Shown here: one piece after another, positions 1 to 6,228 of the stretch
Position numbering within the stretch: position 1 is the stretch's first letter
Layout of the letters: each line of letters begins with the position of its first letter
IMG/VR virus record: IMGVR_UViG_3300030060_001216
Location: 1 to 22,889 of that record
Source of the DNA: a virus
DNA: 22,889 nt
Strand: one strand, 5' to 3'
Program-made: the position numbers and the translations under genes
Notes under the pieces: generated by a model
Database searches by the model: none
What the model saw: only the letters and a program-made list of their open reading frames with translations
What the model was told of the DNA's origin: nothing

Positions 1-39
1 AAAGATATGTCAATTTTAACTAAAATAATTAAAAACTAA
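1..39 (+). CDS. C-terminal end of a gene that begins before the window (partial)
   Basis: The first 39 bases read openly in frame 1 and end with TAA at 37-39, giving the tail KDMSILTKIIKN. The stop overlaps the ATG of the next gene (TAATG), the same tight coupling seen between many genes here. An ATG at 7 could alternatively make this a 10-residue micro-ORF. Too little is present to assign a function. Confidence 0.45.
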   Translation, partial: KDMSILTKIIKN

Positions 40-167
40 TGGCTGCTAGAAAATCTGGTTTTATTTTTAGACCTACAAAAAGTGTTCAAAGAAAAGGAGT
101 TCACTCAAAGAACGCTAGTAAAGGACAGAAAGGTTATAAGAAACCTTCTCGTGGTCAAGGAAAATAA
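39..167 (+). CDS. 42-residue very basic protein, phage-associated, unknown function
   Basis: An ATG at 39-41 overlaps the previous stop, and the frame runs to TAA at 165-167. The product begins MAARKSGFIFRP and ends KKPSRGQGK. About a third of the residues are Lys or Arg, with a Lys/Gly/Ser-rich second half and no acidic residue, so binding to nucleic acid or another polyanion is plausible. From memory, short proteins with the same pattern (RKSGF at the start, RKGVH in the middle, RGQG at the end) recur in Bacteroidota phages, but I know of no function. It sits seven bases before the DUF5675 gene and is probably co-transcribed with it. Coding status rests on the overlap and composition. Confidence 0.7.
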   Translation: MAARKSGFIFRPTKSVQRKGVHSKNASKGQKGYKKPSRGQGK

Positions 168-173
168 TATAAA

Positions 174-650
174 ATGAAATTAAAAGTATTAAGATTTAGT
201 TCTGAAGCAGACTCTACTTCTGGTTTGCTTTTTGAAGAAACAGATATTGGCTTACAATTCTTATGTTACACATTAGAAGATGAACGTAGAGCTTTAAAAG
301 TCAAAGGAGAAACAAGAATACCAGCAGGTATTTATAATTTAAAATTAAGAAAAGAGGGTGGTTTTCATGAAAGATATTCTAAAAAATATCGTAATATGCA
401 CATTGGTATGCTTCATGTCACTGATGTTCCTAACTTTGAGTATATTCTTATTCACACTGGAAACACTGACGAGCACTCCAGTGGATGTCTAATCGTTGGC
501 TTGTCGCAAGAATCCAATCAAGTTCTTAAAGATGGATTTGTTGGTAAAAGTGTTAACGCTTATAAAAGGATTTATCCTAAAATTGCAAAAGCCATAGATA
601 ATGGGCAAGATGTAACCATTGAATATGTTGACTTTGATAAAGAATTTTAA
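174..650 (+). CDS. DUF5675 family protein, possible cell-wall or lysis function
   Basis: The 158-residue protein has the hallmark of DUF5675: an N-terminal strand-rich region, a TRIPAGIY segment near residues 48-54, and the signature IHTGNTDEHSSGC at about 93-105. The H...S-GC arrangement resembles the catalytic motif of YkuD L,D-transpeptidases (HG...SxGC), with H94 and C105 as the natural candidates. The similarity is only in the motif and no activity has been shown here. There is no signal peptide, so any action on peptidoglycan would need release by the neighbouring holin-like protein. The gene lies between the 42-residue basic protein and that holin-like gene, which supports a lysis-module placement. 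The family call is fairly secure; the enzymatic idea is inference. Confidence 0.75.
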   Translation: MKLKVLRFSSEADSTSGLLFEETDIGLQFLCYTLEDERRALKVKGETRIPAGIYNLKLRKEGGFHERYSKKYRNMHIGMLHVTDVPNFEYILIHTGNTDEHSSGCLIVGLSQESNQVLKDGFVGKSVNAYKRIYPKIAKAIDNGQDVTIEYVDFDKEF

Positions 651-676
651 GGGTTCATAAAGGGTTAATAAACCCT
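649..676 (+). repeat. GGGT/GGGT/ACCC element, copy A
   Basis: It starts on the stop codon of the DUF5675 gene. GGGT occurs at 651-654 and 662-665, 11 bases apart, followed by ACCC at 672-675. The second GGGT and the ACCC can also form a small hairpin (GGGTT/AACCC). Two related elements lie at 4517-4544 (22 of 28 positions identical) and 9401-9429. No T-run follows, so it is not a typical terminator. It may be a protein-binding site. Confidence 0.6.
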
Positions 677-707
677 ATATAATAAAGATAAAGATAAATA
701 TAAAGAT

Positions 708-1121
708 ATGATAAATAATATATTAGGAGGAATACTTGGAAAAGTTGTAGATAATGCAGAAGGAATATTGGATAAAGTAATTACTACAGATAAAGAAAGA
801 GATGAAGCTAAACTACAATTAAGAAAAGTATTATTAGATGCTGAGAAAGAAGCTTTTGCTAAAGAGGTAGAAGATAGAAAATCAGCTAGAGATATGTATA
901 AGGATGATGCTATTATACAAAAGGTATTGGCAACATTATTTACAGTAGCTTACTTTGGTATAACATTTGTAATGTTTAGCTATTTTGTAACTAAAACAAT
1001 AGACTTAGGAGAGTTTGAGATTAGTTTTATATCTACAATATTTGGAGCTATGTCCAGTAAAGTTAATACTATTATTGATTTTTTCTTTGGTGGTAGTGCT
1101 AAAAAACAAGAAGAAAAATAA
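708..1121 (+). CDS. Holin-like membrane protein (3TM holin family)
   Basis: This 137-residue protein starts with a short Gly/Ile/Leu-rich segment (MINNILGGILGKVV), continues with a charged amphipathic helix at about 25-68, and has two membrane segments: roughly residues 72-94 (ending ITFVMFSYFV) and 104-127. It ends in a charged tail, KKQEEK. This plan matches the phage and gene-transfer-agent holin family usually called holin_3TM, in which the protein makes lesions in the inner membrane at lysis. The DUF5675 gene 57 bases upstream fits as a lysis partner. There is no Shine-Dalgarno sequence; the leader is purine/AT-rich. Family assignment is by architecture, so a different small membrane protein remains possible. 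Confidence 0.7.
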   Translation: MINNILGGILGKVVDNAEGILDKVITTDKERDEAKLQLRKVLLDAEKEAFAKEVEDRKSARDMYKDDAIIQKVLATLFTVAYFGITFVMFSYFVTKTIDLGEFEISFISTIFGAMSSKVNTIIDFFFGGSAKKQEEK

Positions 1122-1156
1122 TTCTACTTTTTTCCTATCTACTCATAATTTATTAG

Positions 1157-1165
1157 TATATTTGC
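1157..1165 (+). promoter_or_regulatory. Candidate Bacteroidota -7 box (TATATTTGC)
   Basis: TATATTTG matches the Bacteroidota -7 consensus TANNTTTG exactly, but no TTTG sits about 19 bases upstream, so the -33 half is weak. Transcription would start near 1171 and run through the hairpin at 1178-1192 into the terminator at 1213-1250, or onward to the metallophosphoesterase gene. Confidence 0.45.
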
Positions 1166-1177
1166 ACACTTACGAAA

Positions 1178-1192
1178 AACTCATTCTGAGTT
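1178..1192 (+). other. Short perfect hairpin upstream of the terminator
   Basis: AACTCA, loop TTC, TGAGTT: six perfect base pairs. It lies between the promoter-like box and the terminator, so a transcript of about 80 bases would contain two hairpins. Confidence 0.5.
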
Positions 1193-1212
1193 ATCATTGT
1201 TTTAGGGTTAGT

Positions 1213-1250
1213 AAAAAAACGAGATTTCTGTTGGTTATCTCGTTTTTTAT
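1213..1250 (+). terminator. Intrinsic terminator, likely bidirectional
   Basis: A 12-base perfect stem, AAAAAACGAGAT (1214-1225) with ATCTCGTTTTTT (1237-1248), has an 11-base loop. The A-run on the left and T-run on the right let it work on both strands. It separates the holin-like gene from the metallophosphoesterase gene. Confidence 0.85.
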
Positions 1251-1281
1251 TTTATATTGCACCAACCAATAAAACAGTTTA

Positions 1282-2043
1282 ATGAAAAAGATATATGGTA
1301 AAAGACTTAGACTTACCCCAGAAGAAGTACAAATGGTTGAAAACCATAGGCTTACAAGAAATGTAGGCATCATAGGTGACACGCATGAGCCTTTCTGTCA
1401 CCCAAAATACAGAGATTTTTGTTACGAAGTATTTAACAGATTTGGAGTTTCCGAGATAGTACATATCGGTGATGAGGTAGATAATTCAGCCTTGTCATAT
1501 CATGAGAAAATGGCTGAAATGCCTAATGCAGAAACAGAAGCAGAAAAAGCACAAGCAGCTATGGAAAAGTGGTATGCTACCTTTAGTAACGTAAAGGTAT
1601 GTGTAGGCAATCATTCGGCTTTACCTTTTCGTCAGGCTACTACGGCAGGTATTCCTAAAAGATTTATGAAGTCTTATGAAGAAATATGGAACGCACCAAA
1701 AGGCTGGCAGTGGAAGTTACAATGGGAAATAGACAATGTTTTATACGAACATGGTACAGGTAGTAGTGGAGCAAGAGCAGCAGTTAATAGAGCAACAGCA
1801 AACAGACAATCTACTGTTATAGGGCACTGTCACAGCTTTGGTGGTGTAAACTACATGGCATCTCGTAATGATTTAATATTTGGTCTTAACGTAGGTTGTG
1901 GCATATCTGTATCAGCACTAGCTTTTCATTATGGTAAAAACTTTCCCAAGAAGCCTACACTTGGCTGTGGTGTTGTTTTAGACGAAGGAAAAACAGGACT
2001 TTTTATCCCAATGGACTTAGGAAGTAAGATAGTTCATATCTAA
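1282..2043 (+). CDS. Calcineurin-like metallophosphoesterase
   Basis: The 253-residue protein carries the ordered metal-binding motifs of the metallophosphoesterase superfamily: GDTH (D33, H35), GDEVDN (D64), GNH (N110, H111), an isolated His in YEHG (H157) and GHCH (H182, H184). All expected dinuclear-metal ligands are present, so it should be an active phosphatase, phosphodiesterase or nuclease. The substrate cannot be told from sequence; phage relatives include protein phosphatases and nucleases. It is the first gene after the terminator at 1213-1250 and is followed by its own 83-base gap with a strong promoter, so it may form a single-gene transcription unit. There is no signal peptide, so it is cytoplasmic. 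Confidence 0.9.
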   Translation: MKKIYGKRLRLTPEEVQMVENHRLTRNVGIIGDTHEPFCHPKYRDFCYEVFNRFGVSEIVHIGDEVDNSALSYHEKMAEMPNAETEAEKAQAAMEKWYATFSNVKVCVGNHSALPFRQATTAGIPKRFMKSYEEIWNAPKGWQWKLQWEIDNVLYEHGTGSSGARAAVNRATANRQSTVIGHCHSFGGVNYMASRNDLIFGLNVGCGISVSALAFHYGKNFPKKPTLGCGVVLDEGKTGLFIPMDLGSKIVHI

Positions 2044-2068
2044 ATTTTTTAAAAAAGATACAAAAAAG

Positions 2069-2099
2069 TTTGTCAATATAATTTTTTATTATACATTTG
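2069..2099 (+). promoter_or_regulatory. Strong Bacteroidota-type promoter for the replication operon
   Basis: TTTG at 2069-2072, a 19-base spacer, then TACATTTG at 2092-2099: an essentially perfect match to the -33/-7 consensus of Bacteroidota primary sigma factors. Start of transcription would be near 2105, about 22 bases before the ATG at 2127. It probably drives the overlapping genes from 2127 to 6426. Confidence 0.85.
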
Positions 2100-2126
2100 C
2101 AGTAATAACCCACTAAATAATGTATT

Positions 2127-2369
2127 ATGTTAAAAGAATTATTAAAGAAAAATTACAAATTAAATAGTAATGAAACTCATGTTTACTTATCTAATGTTAA
2201 TAAAGTATTAGATGAAGTAAGAGATAATATTAAAGCATTACAGCTAGAAGCTCATAATAGTGAAAACTATGAAGCATCTGAAGCTTACAAAAATGCTTGG
2301 TATGAATTAGCTTTTGTAGGAAATAGAATATTAGATATTCAAATACAAAACTTAATAGATAAAAAATAA
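2127..2369 (+). CDS. 80-residue hypothetical early protein
   Basis: This is the first gene after the strong promoter. It begins MLKELLKKNYKLNSNETHVY and appears almost entirely helical and charged, with no Cys, no membrane segment and no motif I recognise. A helical bundle or a small partner or inhibitor protein would fit, but that is only a guess from composition. The start is the first ATG in the frame, after the leader TAATAACCCACTAAATAATG. A similar TAACCC-containing leader precedes the next gene. Genes immediately behind an early phage promoter are often host-takeover proteins; nothing in the sequence proves this one is. Confidence 0.75.
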   Translation: MLKELLKKNYKLNSNETHVYLSNVNKVLDEVRDNIKALQLEAHNSENYEASEAYKNAWYELAFVGNRILDIQIQNLIDKK

Positions 2370-2388
2370 TAACCCTAAAAATTATATT

Positions 2389-2781
2389 ATGTCAGAAATT
2401 AAAAAAGAAACAAGAAAAGAAGCATTAAGAAGGTTGTTTGAAACAAATGGCTTAGTGCAAGAAGATGTTTACAAAGACAAGAGAGGATTTGTAATTATTA
2501 CTAGAACAGGTATAGATAAGATAGTAAGTAACAGAGGTATTGATTTATCTTACGAACCTATAGTCATGGAAAAGGATTGGGTAGTATTACGTTGTATTGC
2601 TAAGATGTCCGAAACCAAAGTAGAAAGTTTTGGTGAGTGCTCACAAGAAAACACTATGGGTCTAGCTGGTAAATATCCAGTAGCTATGGCAGAAAAGCGT
2701 GCAAAGTCACGAGCAGTATTAATGATGACAGGATTTTACGAACAAGGAATCTATGGTCAGGATGAAATGATGGATAGTTAA
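2389..2781 (+). CDS. Probable single-strand annealing protein (Rad52/ERF-like)
   Basis: The 130-residue protein has a run of predicted strands (FVIITRTG; residues 56-80) followed by a helix with the pattern KYPVAMAEKRAKSRAVLMMTG. This beta-beta-beta-alpha layout, with an alternating Ala/Arg helix after a short Gly-containing turn, resembles the core of Rad52-superfamily annealing proteins such as ERF and Sak. In phages these pair complementary single strands during recombination and repair. Neighbours support this: an SSB-like OB-fold protein, a replication initiator and a VRR-NUC nuclease follow in the same operon. The protein is shorter than ERF, so it would be a minimal version. The call rests on pattern resemblance by eye; a different DNA-binding protein is possible. 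Confidence 0.5.
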   Translation: MSEIKKETRKEALRRLFETNGLVQEDVYKDKRGFVIITRTGIDKIVSNRGIDLSYEPIVMEKDWVVLRCIAKMSETKVESFGECSQENTMGLAGKYPVAMAEKRAKSRAVLMMTGFYEQGIYGQDEMMDS

Positions 2782-3005
2782 TGGATTGGATAGATGATTT
2801 ATTAGATGACAGATGTAACTTGTATCAGATTTCTACAATAGAAAATTTGATGAAAACATCATCTGTATCTAATGAATATATTAATATTGACTTTGAACAG
2901 CTTACAATTATAGAAGCAGAGCAAATAATATTACATCTGTACGATAATAATAATCCAACAGACCCAAAAGAACAATTTAAAAAAATGTTTAAAGATGGCA
3001 GTTAA
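2781..3005 (+). CDS. 74-residue acidic hypothetical protein
   Basis: The ATG overlaps the stop of the annealing-protein gene (TAATG), showing translational coupling. The product starts MDWIDDLLDDRCN, is acidic and helical, and ends FKKMFKDGS. I recognise no family. Its position beside a Rad52-like gene suggests an accessory role in recombination or replication, but there is no motif to test. It overlaps the next gene by 11 bases. Confidence 0.7.
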   Translation: MDWIDDLLDDRCNLYQISTIENLMKTSSVSNEYINIDFEQLTIIEAEQIILHLYDNNNPTDPKEQFKKMFKDGS

Positions 3006-3195
3006 AAAACACGCAATGACAAAAGAGGGTGCTATACTTTGTATAACTAGAAACCAAGTTAAACAACTTGATGGGAAACACTTAACAGGTATCAGACAAT
3101 CTTTTATAGATGCCTATAAACACTTAGATAACAGCAAGATAAAGGAGCTGTATAAAAAAACCTTTGATGTTGAATTAGTTATAATAGAAAAATGA
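2995..3195 (+). CDS. 66-residue hypothetical protein
   Basis: A small basic protein (MAVKKHAMTKEGAILCITRN at the start) overlaps both neighbours (11 bases upstream, 4 bases downstream, ATGA). The overlaps make it likely to be translated as part of the operon. I see no recognisable motif. The alternation of strand-like (AILCITRNQV, VELVIIEK) and helical segments suggests a small folded alpha/beta protein. Confidence 0.7.
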   Translation: MAVKKHAMTKEGAILCITRNQVKQLDGKHLTGIRQSFIDAYKHLDNSKIKELYKKTFDVELVIIEK

Positions 3196-3401
3196 AAAAA
3201 GCAAGAAGTAAATTTGAAGTATATATAAGAACACAAGGTATTTCTAAAAGAAAGTTTGGTCAAATTACTGGCAATAAAGGTTCTACAATAGAAAAATACT
3301 TAGCAAACCCTTCATTACTTAGAGTTAAACATTTAAAATGTTTAGTTGCAAGTGATGAATGTGATAAATCAATGATAGAAATAATTAAATTAATTAAATA
3401 A
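3192..3401 (+). CDS. Small helix-turn-helix protein, Cro/XRE-like
   Basis: The 69-residue protein is basic and consists of about five short helices. The segment ISKRKFGQITGNKGSTIEKY at about 17-36 reads as a helix-turn-helix: first helix with SKRKFGQ, turn, and recognition helix GSTIEKYL. It is the size of a minimal phage Cro-type repressor. Its position inside the replication operon suggests a regulator of early transcription, possibly acting on the promoter at 2069 or on the GGGT elements; that link is inference. It overlaps the previous gene by four bases and ends one base before the next start. Confidence 0.6.
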   Translation: MKKARSKFEVYIRTQGISKRKFGQITGNKGSTIEKYLANPSLLRVKHLKCLVASDECDKSMIEIIKLIK

Positions 3402-3402
3402 A

Positions 3403-3702
3403 ATGGAAATAAAAGGAACACTAGAAGCAAAATATGACACTAAAGAATTTAAAAGTGGCTTTAGAAAAAGAGAGTTTGTAATTAATACAGGTGGTGATTA
3501 TCCACAAACAGTTAAATTAGAAGCTCATAAAGACAATATATCTAAGATAGACAGTGTTAGTGTAGGTCAGGATATTATATGTCAAATAAACATAACAGGA
3601 AGGCTTTATGAAGGCAACTATTACAATAATATAGTAGCTTGGAAAATAGACACAACTACACAAACCGAAACTAAAAACAATGAATCAGATTTACCCTTTT
3701 AA
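3403..3702 (+). CDS. DUF3127 OB-fold protein, probable phage single-strand DNA-binding protein
   Basis: The 99-residue protein matches the DUF3127 pattern common in Bacteroidota and their phages: MEIKGTLEAK at the start, RKREFVINTGGDYPQTVKLE in the middle (residues 21-40), VGQDIICQINITGRLY, and YNNIVAWKI. These are the five strands of an OB fold. After a disordered linker it ends in ESDLPF, equivalent to the acidic-Pro-Phe tip (DDIPF) through which SSB recruits repair and replication proteins. It therefore most likely coats single-stranded phage DNA. Neighbouring replication and recombination genes agree. Stronger than a generic hypothetical call, though binding has not been shown here. Confidence 0.8.
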   Translation: MEIKGTLEAKYDTKEFKSGFRKREFVINTGGDYPQTVKLEAHKDNISKIDSVSVGQDIICQINITGRLYEGNYYNNIVAWKIDTTTQTETKNNESDLPF

Positions 3703-3704
3703 TT

Positions 3705-4181
3705 ATGAAACAATATAACAAAGAAAAGAAGTTTGTAGGACAAAAAGAAATCAGTAGATTAAAAACTATTGTTTGTGCACAGCTTGGATTAAACAATACT
3801 GCAATAAATAGTAAAGTAAAAAATGCTGATAATGTAAATGCTAGACTTATATTTAGCAACATACTAATGTTTGAATTAGAGATACCTATAGGTAAGATGT
3901 CAGATTTTGTCAATAAGGATAGAAGTAATTTTTACCACTACATTAAATTACATAATCAAGCATTAGAAATGCCAAAGTTTTACCAAGAGTATTTAAGAGA
4001 TTATGAAATTTGCAAGGATGAGTTTATAAATAAAACACATACAAAAGTTAAGAAGTGGCAAATTATGATTGAAAAATTATCATATAATTATAGAAAGCTA
4101 GATGATAAGCTAAATAATATTCAAAGACAGATAAATAATTTTGTAGAAGAAGAACAATTAAATAATCAAGACAATGGCTAA
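3705..4181 (+). CDS. DnaA domain IV-like DNA-binding protein with coiled-coil tail
   Basis: In this 158-residue protein, residues about 18-85 form a helical domain with the segment NKDRSNFYHYIKLHN. This resembles the recognition element of DnaA domain IV (DHSTV-H followed by a basic helix), and ARLIFSNILMFELEIPIGKM corresponds to the preceding helices. No AAA+ ATPase domain is present, so only the DNA-binding half is represented. Residues about 100-158 are strongly charged and likely coiled coil. It is immediately followed, with an 8-base overlap, by the replication initiator gene. A role in recognising DnaA-box-like sequence in the phage origin is plausible. The resemblance is by eye; another HTH family is the main alternative. 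Confidence 0.5.
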   Translation: MKQYNKEKKFVGQKEISRLKTIVCAQLGLNNTAINSKVKNADNVNARLIFSNILMFELEIPIGKMSDFVNKDRSNFYHYIKLHNQALEMPKFYQEYLRDYEICKDEFINKTHTKVKKWQIMIEKLSYNYRKLDDKLNNIQRQINNFVEEEQLNNQDNG

Positions 4182-4821
4182 AAGAATGACTGACACAGAT
4201 AAATGGAAGAAAAGATTTGTAAGAGAATTATCTTCAGAGTTTAAACTTTTATGGTTATACATTTTAGATGATTGTAACCACGCAGGTATATGGGAGGTAG
4301 ATTTAGAAGTAGCTTCTATTAGAATAGGTGAAACATTAAAGTTTGATATACCTGCTGAAGATATGTTACCACAATCTTTTTTAGACAAAATTGTAATATT
4401 TGACAATGGTGATAAATGGTTTATTCCTGAGTTTATTGACTTTCAATATGGCGAGTTAAATCCAAACTCTAATGTTCATAAGTCAGTTATATTATTATTA
4501 CAGAAGTATAATCTTGAAGGGTACATGAAGGGTACACAAACCCCTCCTGAACCCATCATTGATAAACCTGCAAAAAGATTTAAAAAACCTACAGTAGAAG
4601 ATGTTTCTTTGTATTGTCAAAGTAGAAATAACTTTGTAGATGCAGAAAAGTTTTTTGATTTTTATTCTTCTAATGGTTGGAAGGTAGGTAAAAATGCTAT
4701 GAAAGATTGGAAGGCTGCTGTCAGAACTTGGGAGAAGAACTCAACAACAGAGCAAACTAAAAGTAAAGTAGAACAATCTCTTGATACTTGGCAAGAGGCA
4801 AGACGTATGATAAATGGATAA
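4174..4821 (+). CDS. Phage replication initiation protein (replisome organiser/O-like)
   Basis: This 215-residue protein has two domains. Residues 1-112 look like a winged-helix domain (KLLWLYILDDCNHAGIWEVD; later WFIPEFIDFQYG). Residues 138-188 hold a conserved C-terminal motif, PTVEDVSLYCQ...FVDAEKFFDFY...GWKVGKNAMKDWKAAVRTW, widespread in replication proteins of Bacteroidota phages and mobile elements. The linker (about 113-137, Pro-rich) is encoded by DNA containing two tandem 11-base repeats, GAAGGGTACAT and GAAGGGTACAC. This is the same geometry as the origin inside lambda gene O. It probably binds the origin and helps load the helicase. It overlaps both neighbours. Confidence 0.75.
   Translation: MAKRMTDTDKWKKRFVRELSSEFKLLWLYILDDCNHAGIWEVDLEVASIRIGETLKFDIPAEDMLPQSFLDKIVIFDNGDKWFIPEFIDFQYGELNPNSNVHKSVILLLQKYNLEGYMKGTQTPPEPIIDKPAKRFKKPTVEDVSLYCQSRNNFVDAEKFFDFYSSNGWKVGKNAMKDWKAAVRTWEKNSTTEQTKSKVEQSLDTWQEARRMING
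4517..4544 (+). repeat. GGGT/GGGT/ACCC element, copy C, inside the initiator gene (candidate origin)
   Basis: GGGT at 4519-4522 and 4530-4533, 11 bases apart, is followed by ACCC at 4540-4543. It matches copy A (649-676) at 22 of 28 positions even though it is constrained by coding. It falls in the inter-domain linker codons of the replication initiator, where lambdoid phages keep their iterons. Confidence 0.6.
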
Positions 4822-5209
4822 AAGTAATCAAGTATGGTATAGGTTTAAAAATAACCTTGAACAGTTTAATATTGATTGTGTTGACCTTTTAAGCAAGTGC
4901 TATATGATGTTAGGTCAAAGACCAGACACATCACAGATAGTAATGATGTCTAAATTTTTAATAGAAGATTTATCTAGGAATCATGGCTCTATGACTTTGG
5001 AGGAGGTATCTTTTGCTTTTGAGCAAGGTATTAAGCACTCAGAGCATGGGGGCTTCATTAATGTAAGAACTATGAGTCAATTTATTAAGGAGTATAAAAA
5101 AAATGCACAAGCTAAAAGACAGCAACAATTATTAACAGATTATGAAAAAGAACAACAAAACCTTAAATTTATAGGTCAAAGTATAAACAAAGCAAAAAGA
5201 TTAAAATGA
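4814..5209 (+). CDS. 131-residue protein, possible replication accessory or helicase loader
   Basis: It overlaps the initiator gene by eight bases, the position where many phages have a helicase loader. The sequence is helical and has a compact domain at about 35-95 with segments MTLEEVSFAFEQGIKH and GGFINVRTMSQFIKEYKKNA, followed by a charged Gln/Lys-rich tail. No ATPase motif is present, so it is not a DnaC-type AAA+ loader; non-ATPase loaders (lambda P-like) remain possible. I do not recognise a named family. A poly-G run of five (5048-5052) lies in the gene. The function stated is inference from position. Confidence 0.6.
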   Translation: MDKSNQVWYRFKNNLEQFNIDCVDLLSKCYMMLGQRPDTSQIVMMSKFLIEDLSRNHGSMTLEEVSFAFEQGIKHSEHGGFINVRTMSQFIKEYKKNAQAKRQQQLLTDYEKEQQNLKFIGQSINKAKRLK

Positions 5210-5352
5210 ATTTATTTATATTAACATTGTCAATACTATCTTTACTATATGTTACCATTTGGTTAGTTTATTCTGATAGAGTATATAAAAAAAAGAGAAA
5301 GGAATTTGAAGATAGATTAAAAAAATTTGACAATAAAAATACTGAAAATTGA
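5206..5352 (+). CDS. 48-residue single-pass membrane protein
   Basis: The ATG at 5206 overlaps the previous stop (ATGA), and the TGA at 5350-5352 overlaps the TTG start of the nuclease gene. The product starts MNLFILTLSILSLLYVTIWL: one hydrophobic membrane segment at about residues 2-22, then a strongly charged tail rich in Lys, Arg, Asp and Glu. The topology would be N-out/C-in by the positive-inside rule. Phages often encode such peptides for superinfection exclusion, host membrane interference or lysis control; nothing here distinguishes these. The exact overlaps on both sides make it a convincing gene despite its size. Confidence 0.7.
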   Translation: MNLFILTLSILSLLYVTIWLVYSDRVYKKKRKEFEDRLKKFDNKNTEN

Positions 5353-5708
5353 AAGAATTAAGTGAAGAAAAAATACAAATAGCTATTGTAAATTATTTAA
5401 AGTTGCAATATCCTAAGCTGTTATTTACTGCAACAATGGGTGGTCAATATCAAAAACATCACTCACAAAGAAGAAGGGCAAAGCAAACAGGCTATTTAAG
5501 GGGGGTAAGTGACTTACTTATATTTGAGCCAAGAGGTATATACTCTGGATTATTTATAGAATTAAAAAGAAACAAAAAATGCTACCCAACTAAAGAACAA
5601 AAAGAATTTATATTAAAAGCAAAAAGCAAGGGGTACTACGCTGTATGTGCCAAAGGTTTTGATGAATGTAAAGAAACTATAGATAATTATTTAAATGATA
5701 AATTATGA
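5349..5708 (+). CDS. VRR-NUC domain nuclease
   Basis: The protein (119 residues from a TTG start) shows the VRR-NUC/PD-(D/E)XK pattern: EEKIQIAIVNYL at the N-terminus, RGVSDLLIF (D55), GLFIELK (E71, K73) and a conserved Gln in KEQKEF (Q84). Such stand-alone domains in phages cut branched DNA or act in replication and recombination; metal ions would be held by D55 and E71. The TTG start is preferred because it overlaps the upstream TGA by four bases, mirroring other junctions here, and the next in-frame start would remove the conserved N-terminal helix. A run of six G (5500-5505) lies in the conserved RGVSD segment. Confidence 0.85.
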   Translation: MKELSEEKIQIAIVNYLKLQYPKLLFTATMGGQYQKHHSQRRRAKQTGYLRGVSDLLIFEPRGIYSGLFIELKRNKKCYPTKEQKEFILKAKSKGYYAVCAKGFDECKETIDNYLNDKL

Positions 5709-6016
5709 CTGAACATAGTAAATATTATTACGATTATAAAAGAAACACTACTGACAAGGGGGGAGAGGTCTGTGAAAATGCTAACAAAGATAATCTTAAC
5801 ATTCCAGATTATTATATAGGAAAGAATGGTTATATGGCAAAAGATGTTGTAGCAAATTTTGATTTATCTTACAATGTTGGGACTGCCACCACATATCTCA
5901 TTCGTTGTGGCAAGAAACGAGAAGAAGGAATGTCTGATGTTGATAAACACATAGAAGATATTGAGAAAGCAATAAACCATTTAAGATTTGAAATAGAAAA
6001 ACTAAAACAAAAATAA
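5705..6016 (+). CDS. DUF3310 family protein (SaV-like)
   Basis: In this 103-residue protein, residues about 43-100 match DUF3310: MAKDVVANFDLSYNVGTATT, then YLIRCGKK, then an acidic gap and a helix KHIEDIEKAINHLRFEIEKL. The N-terminal 35 residues are polar and likely flexible. DUF3310 proteins are frequent in phages and are sometimes labelled nucleotide kinases by homology to T7 gp1.7, but no nucleotide-binding motif is obvious here. A run of six G (5758-5763) encodes the KGG segment in the flexible N-terminus. It overlaps the nuclease gene by four bases. Confidence 0.75.
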   Translation: MTEHSKYYYDYKRNTTDKGGEVCENANKDNLNIPDYYIGKNGYMAKDVVANFDLSYNVGTATTYLIRCGKKREEGMSDVDKHIEDIEKAINHLRFEIEKLKQK

Positions 6017-6228
6017 TGAAACCAGAAATTACAGACAAACACATTAAAGTTCAAGCTTTACAACACTTGTTAATACATTACGAGAATAAGTATAAGAAAT
6101 ATAAAGGGGGGGGTAGAGAGGATGTATTAGAGATTATAGAACTATACATATCAAAGATTAGAAGAACTATAATTAGTGTTTTAGAAGAAGAAAATAAAAA
6201 AATAAATAAACCAATAGAATTTTATTAA
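6016..6228 (+). CDS. 70-residue hypothetical protein with a poly-G tract
   Basis: The ATG overlaps the previous stop by one base (TAATG). The product is helical and highly charged, MKPEITDKHIKVQALQHLLI at the start, likely a two-helix hairpin broken at residues about 30-33 by KGGGRED. That break is encoded by eight consecutive G (6106-6113), very unusual in this AT-rich genome; slippage by one base would truncate the protein. I recognise no family. Confidence 0.65.
   Translation: MKPEITDKHIKVQALQHLLIHYENKYKKYKGGGREDVLEIIELYISKIRRTIISVLEEENKKINKPIEFY

Noticed and set aside
1015-1272. 85-codon + strand open frame overlapping the holin-like gene
   Set aside because: It crosses the strong terminator and intergenic gap, and its composition is that of a chance frame (Leu/Phe/Ser-rich without pattern).
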